Source: Aquisalimonas sp007126095
Lineage (GTDB): Bacteria > Pseudomonadota > Gammaproteobacteria > Nitrococcales > Aquisalimonadaceae
Assembly (NCBI RefSeq): GCF_048323695.1
Contig: NZ_JBLWFT010000007.1
Location: 101,458 to 165,457 of the forward strand
Direction: 5' to 3'
Length of the DNA: 64,000 nucleotides
Positions 9,010 through 17,478 of this stretch are shown one piece after another. The position numbers were made by a program, and so were the translations under genes. A model generated the notes under the pieces. That model saw nothing but the letters and a program-made list of their open reading frames with translations. It was not told the origin of the DNA and did not search any database. How positions within the stretch are numbered: the first letter of the stretch is position 1; each line of letters starts with the position of its first letter.

Positions 9010-9154
9010 ATTCTCTCGTGGGACGTTGCGTTTTCGTTCATTCGATCCGACCATGAAGTAGTGGCCTGTACAAGGATGGTTCAGGCTGGTGTTCGGTACC
9101 CGAAAGGCACGGCCGGCTCCGCTGGTCCGGCCCCGACGCAGTGAGGTTACCCGT

Positions 9155-10957
9155 ATGAGCGAGTCACAAGGTCAGTTCTCCCAGGTCGATCCCGAGAAAC
9201 TCTCCCGGTCCATGATGGATGTTGCTGGCAAGAGCCAGGAACTGGTCAAGGACTTCCTCGCTCGTCAGCAGTCGAGCCAGAACATCAGTGGCGACGAAGC
9301 CCGCCACATGATGCAGCTGTTTCAGGATTTCTACGCCCGGCTCATGTCCGACCCGGCGACGCTGGTCCAGGCGCAGATGCAATTCTGGCAGGACTACATG
9401 TCGCTGATGCAGACCACCGGGTTGCGCATGATGGGGCTGGAGACGGAAAGCGCCGTGAAGCCCAAGCCGGGGGACAAGCGGTTCCGGGACGCCCGGTGGG
9501 AAGAGAATCCGCTGTTCGACTTCATCAAGCAGTCCTATCTGCTCACCGCCGATCACATTCACCACACGGTCGCCGGCGTCGAGGGCCTGGACGACAAGAC
9601 CCGCCGCAAGGTGGATTTCTACACCCGCCAGTTCGTGAACGCCATGTCGCCATCCAACTTCGTGGCGACCAACCCGGAGGTGCTGCAGAAGACTATCGAC
9701 ACGGGCGGGCAGAACCTGCTTGATGGTCTCAACAAGCTGCTGGAGGATCTTGAGCGCGGCAACGGAGAACTCAAGATCCGTATGACTCACCCGGAAGCGT
9801 TCGAGGTGGGTAAGGACGTCGCAGTGGCCCCGGGTAAGGTGGTTTATCAGAATGACCTGATCCAGCTGATCCAGTACGAGCCGGCCACCAAGGAGGTGAG
9901 CAAGCGGCCGATCATCATCACGCCGCCCTGGATCAACAAATACTACATCCTGGATCTGCGTCCGCAGAACTCGGTGGTGCGCTGGCTAGTGGAGCAGGGC
10001 CATACGGTGTTCATGATCTCGTGGCGCAACCCGACCGCGGAGCTTGCCAGCAAGACTTTCGACGACTACATGCTCGAAGGCCCGCTGGCGGCCATGGACG
10101 TGGCAGAGGAAATTACCGGCGAGTCGGAAGTGAACATGGTGGGGTACTGCCTCGGGGGCACGCTGCTCGCATCGACTCTCGCCTACTGTGCCGAGACGGG
10201 CGACAAGCGACCGCAGAGCGCGACGTTCTTCGTGACCCTGCTGGACTTCGAGAGCCCCGGTGATCTGGAGCTGTTCATCGACGAGGAGCAGCTGGAGGTG
10301 CTGGAGAAGCAGATGGAGGAGCGCGGCGTGCTCAAGGGCAGCCAGATGGCGACGGCCATGAACATGCTCCGCGACAATGATCTGATCTGGTCATTCTTCG
10401 TCAACAACTACCTGCACGGCCAGGATCCGTTCCCGTTTGACCTGCTGTACTGGAACCAGGATTCCACCAACATGCCCGCACGGATGCATTCGTTCTATCT
10501 CCGCAACATGTACCTGCGCAACAAGCTGCGGGAGCCGGGCGGCATCTCGCTGAATGGCGTACCCATCGACCTGTCGAAGGTCAAGGTGCCGGCCTACTAC
10601 ATCTCGACCAAGGAAGACCATATTGCACCGTGGCAGGCAACCTATTCGGGGGCGCGCCTGCTGTCCAGCAACGTCAAGTTCACCCTCGGCATGTCGGGCC
10701 ACATTGCCGGTGTCGTCAATCCGCCCAGCAAGAACAAGTACGGCTACTGGACGAATCCCAAGAGCGGCAAGCTACCCGCCTCGCCGGATGACTGGATGGA
10801 GAAGGCGGCCTTCAACGAAGGCTCCTGGTGGCCGGACTGGAACAACTGGCTCGCCGACAAGAGTGGCGGCAAGGTCGCCGCCCGCAAGCCGGGCAGCAAG
10901 AAGCACCGCCCCATCGAGGATGCACCGGGGAGCTACGTTCGGGAGCGCCACGACTGA
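9155..10957 (+). CDS. phaC: Class I poly(3-hydroxyalkanoate) synthase
   Basis: A 600-residue cytoplasmic, granule-bound enzyme that polymerises (R)-3-hydroxyacyl-CoA. The lipase-like box is GYCLGGTLLA with nucleophile Cys332; the Asp of STKEDHIAPW and the His of GMSGHIAGVVNPP complete the triad. The N-terminal region (about 1-200) is of the class I PhaC_N type. The ATG at 9155 behind GAGG was preferred over an in-frame GTG at 9089. No phaA, phaB or phaP is adjacent, but a phasin-like gene lies 5 kb downstream on the other strand. It converges on the amine oxidase gene. Confidence 0.95.
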   Translation: MSESQGQFSQVDPEKLSRSMMDVAGKSQELVKDFLARQQSSQNISGDEARHMMQLFQDFYARLMSDPATLVQAQMQFWQDYMSLMQTTGLRMMGLETESAVKPKPGDKRFRDARWEENPLFDFIKQSYLLTADHIHHTVAGVEGLDDKTRRKVDFYTRQFVNAMSPSNFVATNPEVLQKTIDTGGQNLLDGLNKLLEDLERGNGELKIRMTHPEAFEVGKDVAVAPGKVVYQNDLIQLIQYEPATKEVSKRPIIITPPWINKYYILDLRPQNSVVRWLVEQGHTVFMISWRNPTAELASKTFDDYMLEGPLAAMDVAEEITGESEVNMVGYCLGGTLLASTLAYCAETGDKRPQSATFFVTLLDFESPGDLELFIDEEQLEVLEKQMEERGVLKGSQMATAMNMLRDNDLIWSFFVNNYLHGQDPFPFDLLYWNQDSTNMPARMHSFYLRNMYLRNKLREPGGISLNGVPIDLSKVKVPAYYISTKEDHIAPWQATYSGARLLSSNVKFTLGMSGHIAGVVNPPSKNKYGYWTNPKSGKLPASPDDWMEKAAFNEGSWWPDWNNWLADKSGGKVAARKPGSKKHRPIEDAPGSYVRERHD

Positions 10958-10969
10958 TTATCGGAGTGG

Positions 10970-10997
10970 CCGGGCCTCGGCTAATGCGCCGGCCCGG
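10970..10997. terminator. Hairpin between convergent phaC and amine oxidase genes
   Basis: A GC-rich inverted repeat (CCGGGC ... GCCCGG, with inner CGGC/GCCG) lies in the 56-bp gap between the two converging stop codons. It has no U tract; it is a plausible bidirectional terminator by position. Confidence 0.45.
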
Positions 10998-11013
10998 TCG
11001 CGCATCCGTTGGC

Positions 11014-12963
11014 TCAGGCGCAGCAGCTCGCGGCGTTCCTGCCCGGTGGCAGGGTGATGGCCGGGTTGCGGTCGAAGAATCCCGACGGCATCAGCCTGAA
11101 GCCGCAGGTCACGCAGGGTTGCACCGGGTAGTCCTCGGGGCGGACCGGGTGGTGCAGACCGAAGACGTGCCAGAGTACCAGGTCGGTATCCACCAAGTTG
11201 CGATCGGCGGACGTCCACTCCGGCAGGCCCTGCCCGGGGCCCGACTGGTTCACGAACTCGCCGGCGGGATAGCGCTCCTCCGCGTTGAAGGGCGTGACCC
11301 ACAGGTGATTCTGGATGAACCTGCCGCGCTGGCCGGACCGCGACTGCGGCTGCGTATATGGCGTCACCGGGTTGGTGGCTTCGAGCTTGAAGCCGGTGGG
11401 CTGGCCCACGGCGTTGCGGCGCTGTCGGTTCACCACCTTCCAGTAGCGCATGGTCTCGCTGTTCGCCCGCCGCTGCGCCGCCCGCTCCGTCTCGAGCAGG
11501 GTCGCCTCCTCGCGGAACGCGTTGCCATACGGATTCTCGGGCCCCTCCGGCGGCACCACCACGTTGTACTCCATTACCGCGTTGTCGGGGCCGTCCACGT
11601 CCATGTCGAGCCGGGCGCAGAACAGGTGCTGGTGGATCTGGCCGGCCACGCCCGGGGCCACCTCATTGGCGTAAGGCGACGGTTTGCCCGGCTCGCAGGC
11701 TACCGTGTTGATGATGCCGGTGGCCTTCATTTCGAATTCCACCATACCCGTCTGGTAGAGGTACCAGTAAGACGCGTATTCGTAGTTGCCGACGGTGGAG
11801 ATGGAGGAAATCACCAGGCGCCGCAGTCGCCGTACCTCCGTGTGGTCGGTACGGAAGTCCCAGTGCTTCCAGGCAATGCCGTTGTCTTCCTCGTGGATGC
11901 AGATGGCATTGGCGATCTTGATGGGCTCACCGTCGATGCCGTTGACGTAGGCGTCCAGGTAGCGGATGGCACCCAGGCAGTCGCAGCCCAGTGTCAGGGA
12001 GTTCGCCAGCTTGCCCAGGCCGTACTCGCCGATGTCGAAGACGTTCTTCCGATAGTGGCCGGCGGCAGGGCTGCCGTAGGGGACGACCATCTCGGCCAGT
12101 GAGGCCCGGTGGAGGATCGGGCGACGCTCATCGCCCTCGGTATGGCCCAGCGTGTGCAGGGTCAGCCCTTCCCGGGCGTTGAAGCCGATGCGCACATCCC
12201 AGCCCTGCCAGCGCAGTAGATTGCCTTCCAGGGTGAAGCTCGGCCCGTCGCTCTGGATGACGTCCAGCGGCTTGATGTCGCCACGGTGTTCGCCGACCAG
12301 CTCCGCCTCGTAGTTCGACTCACCCCGGGGGACCGGCACCGGTTCCCGGTCCGCGTAGTGATCGTCCACGCGAATGACCTCGAGGGTGTCCACGTCCACC
12401 ACGGCGTTCACCCCTTCGATGGGGTGGGCGTAGAAGTTGTCGCGGGCATGATTGCGGACCCATGCGAAGGTGTGGGATAAGCGGCGTCCCTCTTCGCCCG
12501 GGACGTCAAAGCGACCCGCCGACCACGGGTCCACGCAGACCAGTGACATGTCGTCGATGCCGCGGCGGGCGCAGGCCTTGATGAACGCCGGGTCTGCCTT
12601 GACTGCGTCCTCGATGGCCATGAACTCCTCCAGCATGATCATGGGCCGCGCGTCCGGCAGGTGTTCGCTGGAGAGGATACGATGTTCGTCCAGGGAGAGA
12701 ATGCCCAGGGTCACGCCGATACCGCCGGGCCGCGACACCACGAATCGGACCCGGCGGTCCAGCGGCTGTCCCGGCTGCCAACCTCGGATCGACTCCTTGT
12801 CGGGTTCTTCCAGGGTCAGCCGTTCGAAGCGCAGCGGCTCGGGCCCGAGTGCTTCCCGCAGCAGGGCGGCGGCCGTGCGCATCTCCTCGGGGCCAAGCGG
12901 GTCCAGCGGGTGGAATGTATCGGCCGTTGCGCCGATCGGAGTGGATTCGCTACTGATCGCCAT
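11014..12963 (-). CDS. tynA: Copper-containing primary-amine oxidase
   Basis: A 649-residue quinoprotein amine oxidase converting primary amines and O2 to aldehydes, ammonia and H2O2. The TPQ-forming motif is TVGNYEYA, with Tyr394 as the precursor of topaquinone. The copper ligands include the HxH of QIHQHLF, and the probable catalytic base is the Asp in IRYLDAYV. No signal peptide is present, so it is probably cytoplasmic like the Arthrobacter enzymes and unlike periplasmic E. coli TynA. The C-terminus ends in an unusual CysCysAla. It is transcribed in the same direction as DUF1326-DUF2182 after a 96-bp gap. Substrate unknown. Confidence 0.92.
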   Translation of the reverse strand: MAISSESTPIGATADTFHPLDPLGPEEMRTAAALLREALGPEPLRFERLTLEEPDKESIRGWQPGQPLDRRVRFVVSRPGGIGVTLGILSLDEHRILSSEHLPDARPMIMLEEFMAIEDAVKADPAFIKACARRGIDDMSLVCVDPWSAGRFDVPGEEGRRLSHTFAWVRNHARDNFYAHPIEGVNAVVDVDTLEVIRVDDHYADREPVPVPRGESNYEAELVGEHRGDIKPLDVIQSDGPSFTLEGNLLRWQGWDVRIGFNAREGLTLHTLGHTEGDERRPILHRASLAEMVVPYGSPAAGHYRKNVFDIGEYGLGKLANSLTLGCDCLGAIRYLDAYVNGIDGEPIKIANAICIHEEDNGIAWKHWDFRTDHTEVRRLRRLVISSISTVGNYEYASYWYLYQTGMVEFEMKATGIINTVACEPGKPSPYANEVAPGVAGQIHQHLFCARLDMDVDGPDNAVMEYNVVVPPEGPENPYGNAFREEATLLETERAAQRRANSETMRYWKVVNRQRRNAVGQPTGFKLEATNPVTPYTQPQSRSGQRGRFIQNHLWVTPFNAEERYPAGEFVNQSGPGQGLPEWTSADRNLVDTDLVLWHVFGLHHPVRPEDYPVQPCVTCGFRLMPSGFFDRNPAITLPPGRNAASCCA

Positions 12964-13059
12964 GCCCCGTCACCTCCCGACCAACTGATTAGCTTGAGAT
13001 AAGCAGAGGCGGGGTGGCGCGTCAAGCGGCGGCTGACGAAGGGTCACGGGTCCCGCCGT

Positions 13060-13845
13060 TCAGTGATGATGGTGACCGGCAGGTATCCATTCGGGGGCGA
13101 GCAGCTTCAACACGCCCAGGGCGATGAGACCGACGCCCACGGGCTTCACCACGCGGTCGCCGAAGCGTCCGGTCTTCTCGTAGAGCATCAGCAATGCCAG
13201 CGGGGCCATCCACGCGAGATTGGCGATGCCGACCACCACCATCACCAGCATCAGGGCCCAGCAGCAGCCGAAGCAGAACAGCCCGTGGCGTAGCCCCAGA
13301 GTCAGTGCGGCCAGCCGTCCGCGTCGGTAGTGCGCCATGAGGAATGCGCCCGGGTGACGGCAGTGGCGCAGGCAGGCATGTTTGAGCCTCGAGAACTGGA
13401 ACGCGCCCGCCACAACCAGGGCGCCACCGGTCAGCAGCTCCGGACGATGAATCAGCCAGTGCCAGTGGTGCACGTCGGCCATGGCTGCGTTGTGTGTCGT
13501 CAACGCCGCCAGGCCGAAACCGGTCCAGATCAGAAGATAGCCGCCGATGAATGCCGCATGCGCCGTCCTCGGATGAGGCTGGCGCGCCGCCGTGCGGGCG
13601 AACAGCCGCATCATTGGCAACGATGACGGCAGCATCATTGCCGCGATATGCACCTGCCAGGCCAGCAGCAACAGACCCAGGCTCGCCAGCACCGACATGT
13701 CCCCGGTGAGCGGCCGGTGATGATGCACCCACTGTGCGTGGCCGGTGAACTCTGCGGTCAGACCCAGCAGCCAGGCGCCGGCAATCAGCGCGAGGAGCCC
13801 GGGTGACGCCAGCCAGATTCGGCGCGGTGCGGTGACGGCGCTCAC
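13060..13845 (-). CDS. DUF2182 polytopic membrane protein, metal-binding type
   Basis: About 261 residues and six or more predicted membrane helices. It has the family features HIAAMMLPSSLPMM near residue 67 and GLFCFGCCWALMLVMVVVG near residue 190. The GTG start at 13845 overlaps the stop of the DUF1326 gene by 3 bp, so the two are translationally coupled; a longer in-frame extension only runs antisense-like through that gene and was discarded. The C-terminus ends in a His tract (four His), suggesting metal binding. DUF2182 proteins are described only as predicted metal-binding membrane proteins, and the DUF1326 pairing is conserved. Function unknown. Confidence 0.85.
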   Translation of the reverse strand: MSAVTAPRRIWLASPGLLALIAGAWLLGLTAEFTGHAQWVHHHRPLTGDMSVLASLGLLLLAWQVHIAAMMLPSSLPMMRLFARTAARQPHPRTAHAAFIGGYLLIWTGFGLAALTTHNAAMADVHHWHWLIHRPELLTGGALVVAGAFQFSRLKHACLRHCRHPGAFLMAHYRRGRLAALTLGLRHGLFCFGCCWALMLVMVVVGIANLAWMAPLALLMLYEKTGRFGDRVVKPVGVGLIALGVLKLLAPEWIPAGHHHH

Positions 13846-14492
13846 GGTTGGTGCTCCATGCGCCAGGCGGTCTGAATGGTGTTGCGGCCTTCGAACGACC
13901 AGGTCATCCCGTACTGGGGCAGGTCCACGCGGTAGGTGCGTGACTTGCCCACATAGGCGGGCGCCCCTTTGACCGTGGTGAAGGCGCTGTCGTGGAGGGT
14001 GGTCTGGGTGCCGTCCGGTGACGAGGTGATCGGGTCCAGCGCTGCCTCCACCATGCCCTCCACACGGAGTTGCCCGGATGCGTTGCTCGCGGCGTGGGAT
14101 ATGGGGGCGCGCTCCACCGCCACCAGTTCGCCGACCAGCCCGGCCAGGTCGCCCAGGGGGCCGCCAAGGTCGCCGGAGAACGCGCGCAGCAGTGCCTCGT
14201 GCTGGGCAACCGAGGCGCGCTCGTCCACCAGTTGCACCACCCGCCACTGGCCGGCCAGTGCGTTGCCGGGGATGACGGCCACACTGACCACCGTGAGACC
14301 GGAGACGTCCACGCCCTCGATCACGCCGTGCTCAAGGTTGAATGCGATGACCCCGTAGCATTTGCCGCCGTCGGGATCTTCGCCGATGAAGCAGGGGCAG
14401 GGTGAGCCGCAGGAGCAGATCTCCAGGAGCGTCCCTTCCAGCGCATACCCCTGGGTGACCGCATTGTGCTGGTGTTCCGAGTTGGTCGCCAT
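13842..14492 (-). CDS. DUF1326 domain protein
   Basis: A 216-residue soluble protein. The N-terminus contains the family signature CSCGSPCPCFIGEDPDGG (about residues 27-44), a dense cysteine cluster likely to bind a metal. The start at 14492 is preceded by GGGGGATTC. It is coupled to the downstream DUF2182 membrane gene, the usual DUF1326/DUF2182 pair. A TACCGGTTTTCCC element lies about 130 bp upstream. Function is uncharacterised; metal handling or redox work with the membrane partner is inferred. Confidence 0.85.
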   Translation of the reverse strand: MATNSEHQHNAVTQGYALEGTLLEICSCGSPCPCFIGEDPDGGKCYGVIAFNLEHGVIEGVDVSGLTVVSVAVIPGNALAGQWRVVQLVDERASVAQHEALLRAFSGDLGGPLGDLAGLVGELVAVERAPISHAASNASGQLRVEGMVEAALDPITSSPDGTQTTLHDSAFTTVKGAPAYVGKSRTYRVDLPQYGMTWSFEGRNTIQTAWRMEHQP

Positions 14493-14619
14493 GATGAATC
14501 CCCCATGACCCGGTGGGTGGCGCCCGCGCTCGCCGGAGAGCGGGAGGCGGTGCGTTTCCTGCGAGTCTAGGCGGGACCGGTTCGGCGCCGCATCGCGGCG
14601 ATCCCGCAACACGGGATAC

Positions 14620-14633
14620 GGGAAAACCGGTAC
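14620..14633 (-). promoter_or_regulatory. TACCGGTTTTCCC element upstream of DUF1326 gene
   Basis: On the coding strand it reads GTACCGGTTTTCCC, about 130 bp upstream of the DUF1326 start. It matches two near-identical copies at 21453 and 21477 and weaker ones at 16353 and 20281. All are oriented the same way relative to the putative target gene. Candidate operator for a LuxR/FixJ-type regulator. Confidence 0.45.
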
Positions 14634-14642
14634 GAGGGAGGT

Positions 14643-15692
14643 TCAGGGTGCCGGCGAGACCAGGCCCAGCTTCACCGCGCGCAGCGCCAGGTCGGCGCGG
14701 CCGTGTGCCGGCAGCTTGCCGTAGATGTTGCTGACATGGCGCTCCACCGTGCCCACCGAGATGCCGAGGGCTGTCGCGATTGCCTTGTTCGACGCACCGC
14801 CGGCGAGGTGCTGCAGCACCTCGCGCTCGCGCGTGCTGAGTTCACCGCCCGGCATGGACGGGTGGCGTTGCGTTGCGGGTTGCCGGCCGGCGAGAAAGTC
14901 GAGAATCAGCTCTACCAGGGAGCCGGAGTCGCGGAGGAATGGGTCGTGCTCGTTACCGTCCAGGATCTCCATGCGTGCGCCTGGCGCAAGCGCGGCGATC
15001 TCCTGTCCCGCGCTGAGCGGCACTGCGCGGTCGCCGCGGTTATGCACCACGAGCACCGGCATGGACAGGGTCGGCAGTAGGTCGCGGATGTCCATGGTCC
15101 ACAGATGGTCCAGCAGTCGTGCGGCCATCGCGGATGATGCCGCCATGCGCTGGAAGCGGCCGTACCATTGCATCTCGCGGGCACCGCCGTTGGGCACCAG
15201 CATGGCTGCCAGCGTTCTGGATCCCACGTTCCAGTTCATGCGCACCACGTGTTTGAGGGCCTCCAGCCGCTCTTCGGTGGTGATGGCGCTGCCCCGGGCG
15301 AACGCGGAGCAGAAGACCAGCCGTTGGACCCGCTCCGGGTGGCGTGCGGCGAATACCGCCGCCGGCGGGCCGCCAAAGGAGTAGCCGATCAGGCTTGCGC
15401 GATCGATCCCCGCGGCATCCATCACGGCGGTGAGCTGCTGGACATCGTTCTCCAGCGACAGCTCGAACCCTTGTCGGTCCGAGAGCCCGCAGCCGAGACG
15501 GTCGTACCAGGTGAGCCGGTGTGCCGCCGTCAGTTTCCGGCGGGCGCTCGCCGCGGCGGGATGGGTCCAGAGTTCATGCAGGTGACACAGCCAGCCCGGG
15601 ACGAGCACCAGAGGTGGACCCTGGCCCAGACTGGCGAAGGCCACGCGCGCGCCGCCGGGGCCCTCACACAGCTGAACCGAGGATTCATGCAT
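14643..15692 (-). CDS. LuxR-type regulator fused to alpha/beta-hydrolase domain
   Basis: A 349-residue two-domain protein. Residues 10-265 form an alpha/beta-hydrolase fold with nucleophile elbow GYSFGG (Ser105), a candidate acid in NRGDRAVPL and a candidate His in DGNEHDPF. Residues 280-349 form a LuxR-type helix-turn-helix with TREREVLQHLAGG and GTVERHVSNIYGKL. The intact triad suggests it binds or hydrolyses a small ester or lactone-like ligand and responds by DNA binding, as proposed for other hydrolase-LuxR fusions (inference). It starts 20 bp after the stop of the phasin-like gene and is probably co-transcribed with it. Confidence 0.85.
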   Translation of the reverse strand: MHESSVQLCEGPGGARVAFASLGQGPPLVLVPGWLCHLHELWTHPAAASARRKLTAAHRLTWYDRLGCGLSDRQGFELSLENDVQQLTAVMDAAGIDRASLIGYSFGGPPAAVFAARHPERVQRLVFCSAFARGSAITTEERLEALKHVVRMNWNVGSRTLAAMLVPNGGAREMQWYGRFQRMAASSAMAARLLDHLWTMDIRDLLPTLSMPVLVVHNRGDRAVPLSAGQEIAALAPGARMEILDGNEHDPFLRDSGSLVELILDFLAGRQPATQRHPSMPGGELSTREREVLQHLAGGASNKAIATALGISVGTVERHVSNIYGKLPAHGRADLALRAVKLGLVSPAP

Positions 15693-15712
15693 AGCCGGTT
15701 ATCCTTTCGGGA

Positions 15713-16219
15713 TCAGCTCCCTTGAGCGGCGGCAGCCCGCTTGCCCTCTTGCCCCGACACGCGGCCGGGTGCGCCGGAATCGATTGACGCCTGCGTCTCA
15801 CTGCCGTCGCCACTGGCCTCCTCCGTGGCCCGGGTAACGGACTCTGTGGCCTCGCCGTTGGCCATGGCAGCAGTGCAGGCGTTCATGCGCTCGGTGATGC
15901 GCATCAACCGCTCGTTGCCCTTCTGGTTCATCTCCATCATGCACTCCAGCACTCTGGGCTGCGCACTGAATACGCTGGAGATGCTGGGCTCCCGGGCCGC
16001 GTCACTCACGGCGCTGGAAATCTGGCTGATGGCAGCGAATATGTCCTCGATCTGGCTGATGGACTCCTGGTTGACGGTTTTCTGAAAGTCCTGGGCGGCA
16101 TGCTGGAACTGCTGCAGTCGTTGTCCCGACCGCTCCATTGTCGGAAGCCAGCCCGCACCCCAGTGCATTGTGCTGCCGAATTCGCCAGAGGACTGCGCGG
16201 GGCGGTTTGCAGGTTTCAT
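15713..16219 (-). CDS. Phasin-like helical protein
   Basis: A 168-residue protein without signal peptide or membrane segment. The centre (about residues 20-115) is amphipathic helical with many Gln, Met and Asn; the C-terminal 45 residues are low-complexity and acidic. Length and composition resemble phasins, which coat PHA granules, but no diagnostic motif is conclusive. A strong site (AAGGAGA) precedes the ATG at 16219. It leads the operon with the LuxR-hydrolase gene, and PHA synthase is nearby, which supports but does not prove a granule role. It could be another helical accessory protein. Confidence 0.5.
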   Translation of the reverse strand: MKPANRPAQSSGEFGSTMHWGAGWLPTMERSGQRLQQFQHAAQDFQKTVNQESISQIEDIFAAISQISSAVSDAAREPSISSVFSAQPRVLECMMEMNQKGNERLMRITERMNACTAAMANGEATESVTRATEEASGDGSETQASIDSGAPGRVSGQEGKRAAAAQGS

Positions 16220-16352
16220 ATCCGGGTCTCCTTCGTGTGTTGGGAGTCTGAGCGCGGCCCGGCTCGTGGCCAGGCCTCCGCCGGTGATCAGGCGGTTAGC
16301 ACACGGTAGTGGTGATGCCCGGACGCGCATACAGGGGCATGTTCTATGCCGG

Positions 16353-16365
16353 TCACGGTTTTCCC
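16353..16365 (+). promoter_or_regulatory. TACCGGTTTTCCC-like element upstream of PAS-GGDEF gene
   Basis: The plus strand reads TCACGGTTTTCCC about 150 bp upstream of the PAS-GGDEF start (16511), matching 11 of 13 positions of the element at 14620. It is also in the divergent region of the phasin-like gene, so either could be the target. Confidence 0.3.
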
Positions 16366-16510
16366 TACCGTCGGGGCGATATCCGGGGATACCCGATGCT
16401 GCATTGCGGTTGCGCCGACTGTGCAGTCTGTGGTCGAGCTCATACGATTCACGGGTATGACGAGCATCCGGGCGCGGGTGCCGGACTCGACTCAACCCAG
16501 GGAGCGCTTC

Positions 16511-17478
16511 ATGACCGATGTGCAAGCGTCACACGGAGATGATCCGGTCAGCCTGCGCGTGCTTGAGGCGCTGGACCACGGCGTGGTTGTCACCGATGCG
16601 GCGGAGCGCGTTGTCTACCTGAATCCTGCCGCAGCAGCGCTTACGGGGCGATCGGCGGGTAGCGCCGTGGGACAGCCATTGTCCAAGGTGCTGGCCTGTG
16701 TCGATCCCGCTGACCGGCGGCCGGCGCCGATCCTCGTCGATGGTGGCGAGTCCGACCGGTGTAATGGCGATGGGCGCCTCCTGCTGCGCGGGGATGGCGG
16801 TGAGGCGATCATCAGCGATACCGTCACCGTGCTGCGTGACGCGGACGGTGCCCATACGGGCTACGTCGTGGTGATCCAGGACGCTCGGCATCTGCGGGAG
16901 CTGGTTTACCAGGCGACCCACGATCCGCTGACAGGGCTGATGAACCGTCGCGAGTTCGAACGCCGGCTCTGGCTGACCGTCGAGGAGAGCCGGCGCGATG
17001 GTGTGGTGATGGCGTGGTGCACGCCATGTGTTTCGTTGATCTGGACTGTTTCAAGAGCGTCAACGATAACGCCGGGCACGCCGCCGGCGATGCCGTGCTC
17101 GGCTGTCTGGCACGCGCCATGCGCCTGTTCCTCCGTGATGGTGACATCGTCGGCCGCCTGGGCGGTGACGAGTTCGGGGTCCTTCTGCGGCACTGCCCGC
17201 TGGAGGTGGCCGTCCAGCTGGCGGATGGTCTCCGGGAGCTGGTGCCGCGGATCAGGCAACGGTGGGGGCGGCAGACGCTCACCGTCCGCGCCAGTATCGG
17301 GGTGCTCTCTATCGACGGTACTGTCGCCGATCCCGGCGATGCCTTGCGCAAGGCGGACATCGCCTGCTATGTCGCGAAATCAGGTGGGCGCAATGCCGTC
17401 CACGTGTACTCTGGAGAAACCTGGAGCCATGTCCGGGAGAACCGACGGTGGCGCGATCCACCGGACGCCGAACCCTGA
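16511..17478 (+). pseudogene. PAS-GGDEF diguanylate cyclase, frameshifted by 11-bp duplication
   Basis: The first frame, from ATG 16511, encodes a PAS domain (about residues 15-130) and the start of a GGDEF domain (HDPLTGLMNRREFERRLW). It then loses homology after EESRRDGVV. The rest of the GGDEF domain (CFVDLDCFKSVND, GRLGGDEFGVLL, ASIGV) continues in another frame to the stop at 17478. At the break the DNA has two nearly identical 11-mers, GATGGTGTGGT (16997-17007) and GATGGCGTGGT (17008-17018). Removing one restores a continuous GGDEF protein of about 318 residues with an intact active site. Pseudogene, slipped-strand phase variation or an assembly error are all possible. The first frame runs on, without homology, into the next gene. 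Confidence 0.8.

Noticed and set aside
10828..12102. Long plus-strand frame through phaC end and amine oxidase
   Set aside because: Antisense to the copper amine oxidase and overlapping phaC in another frame; no homology.
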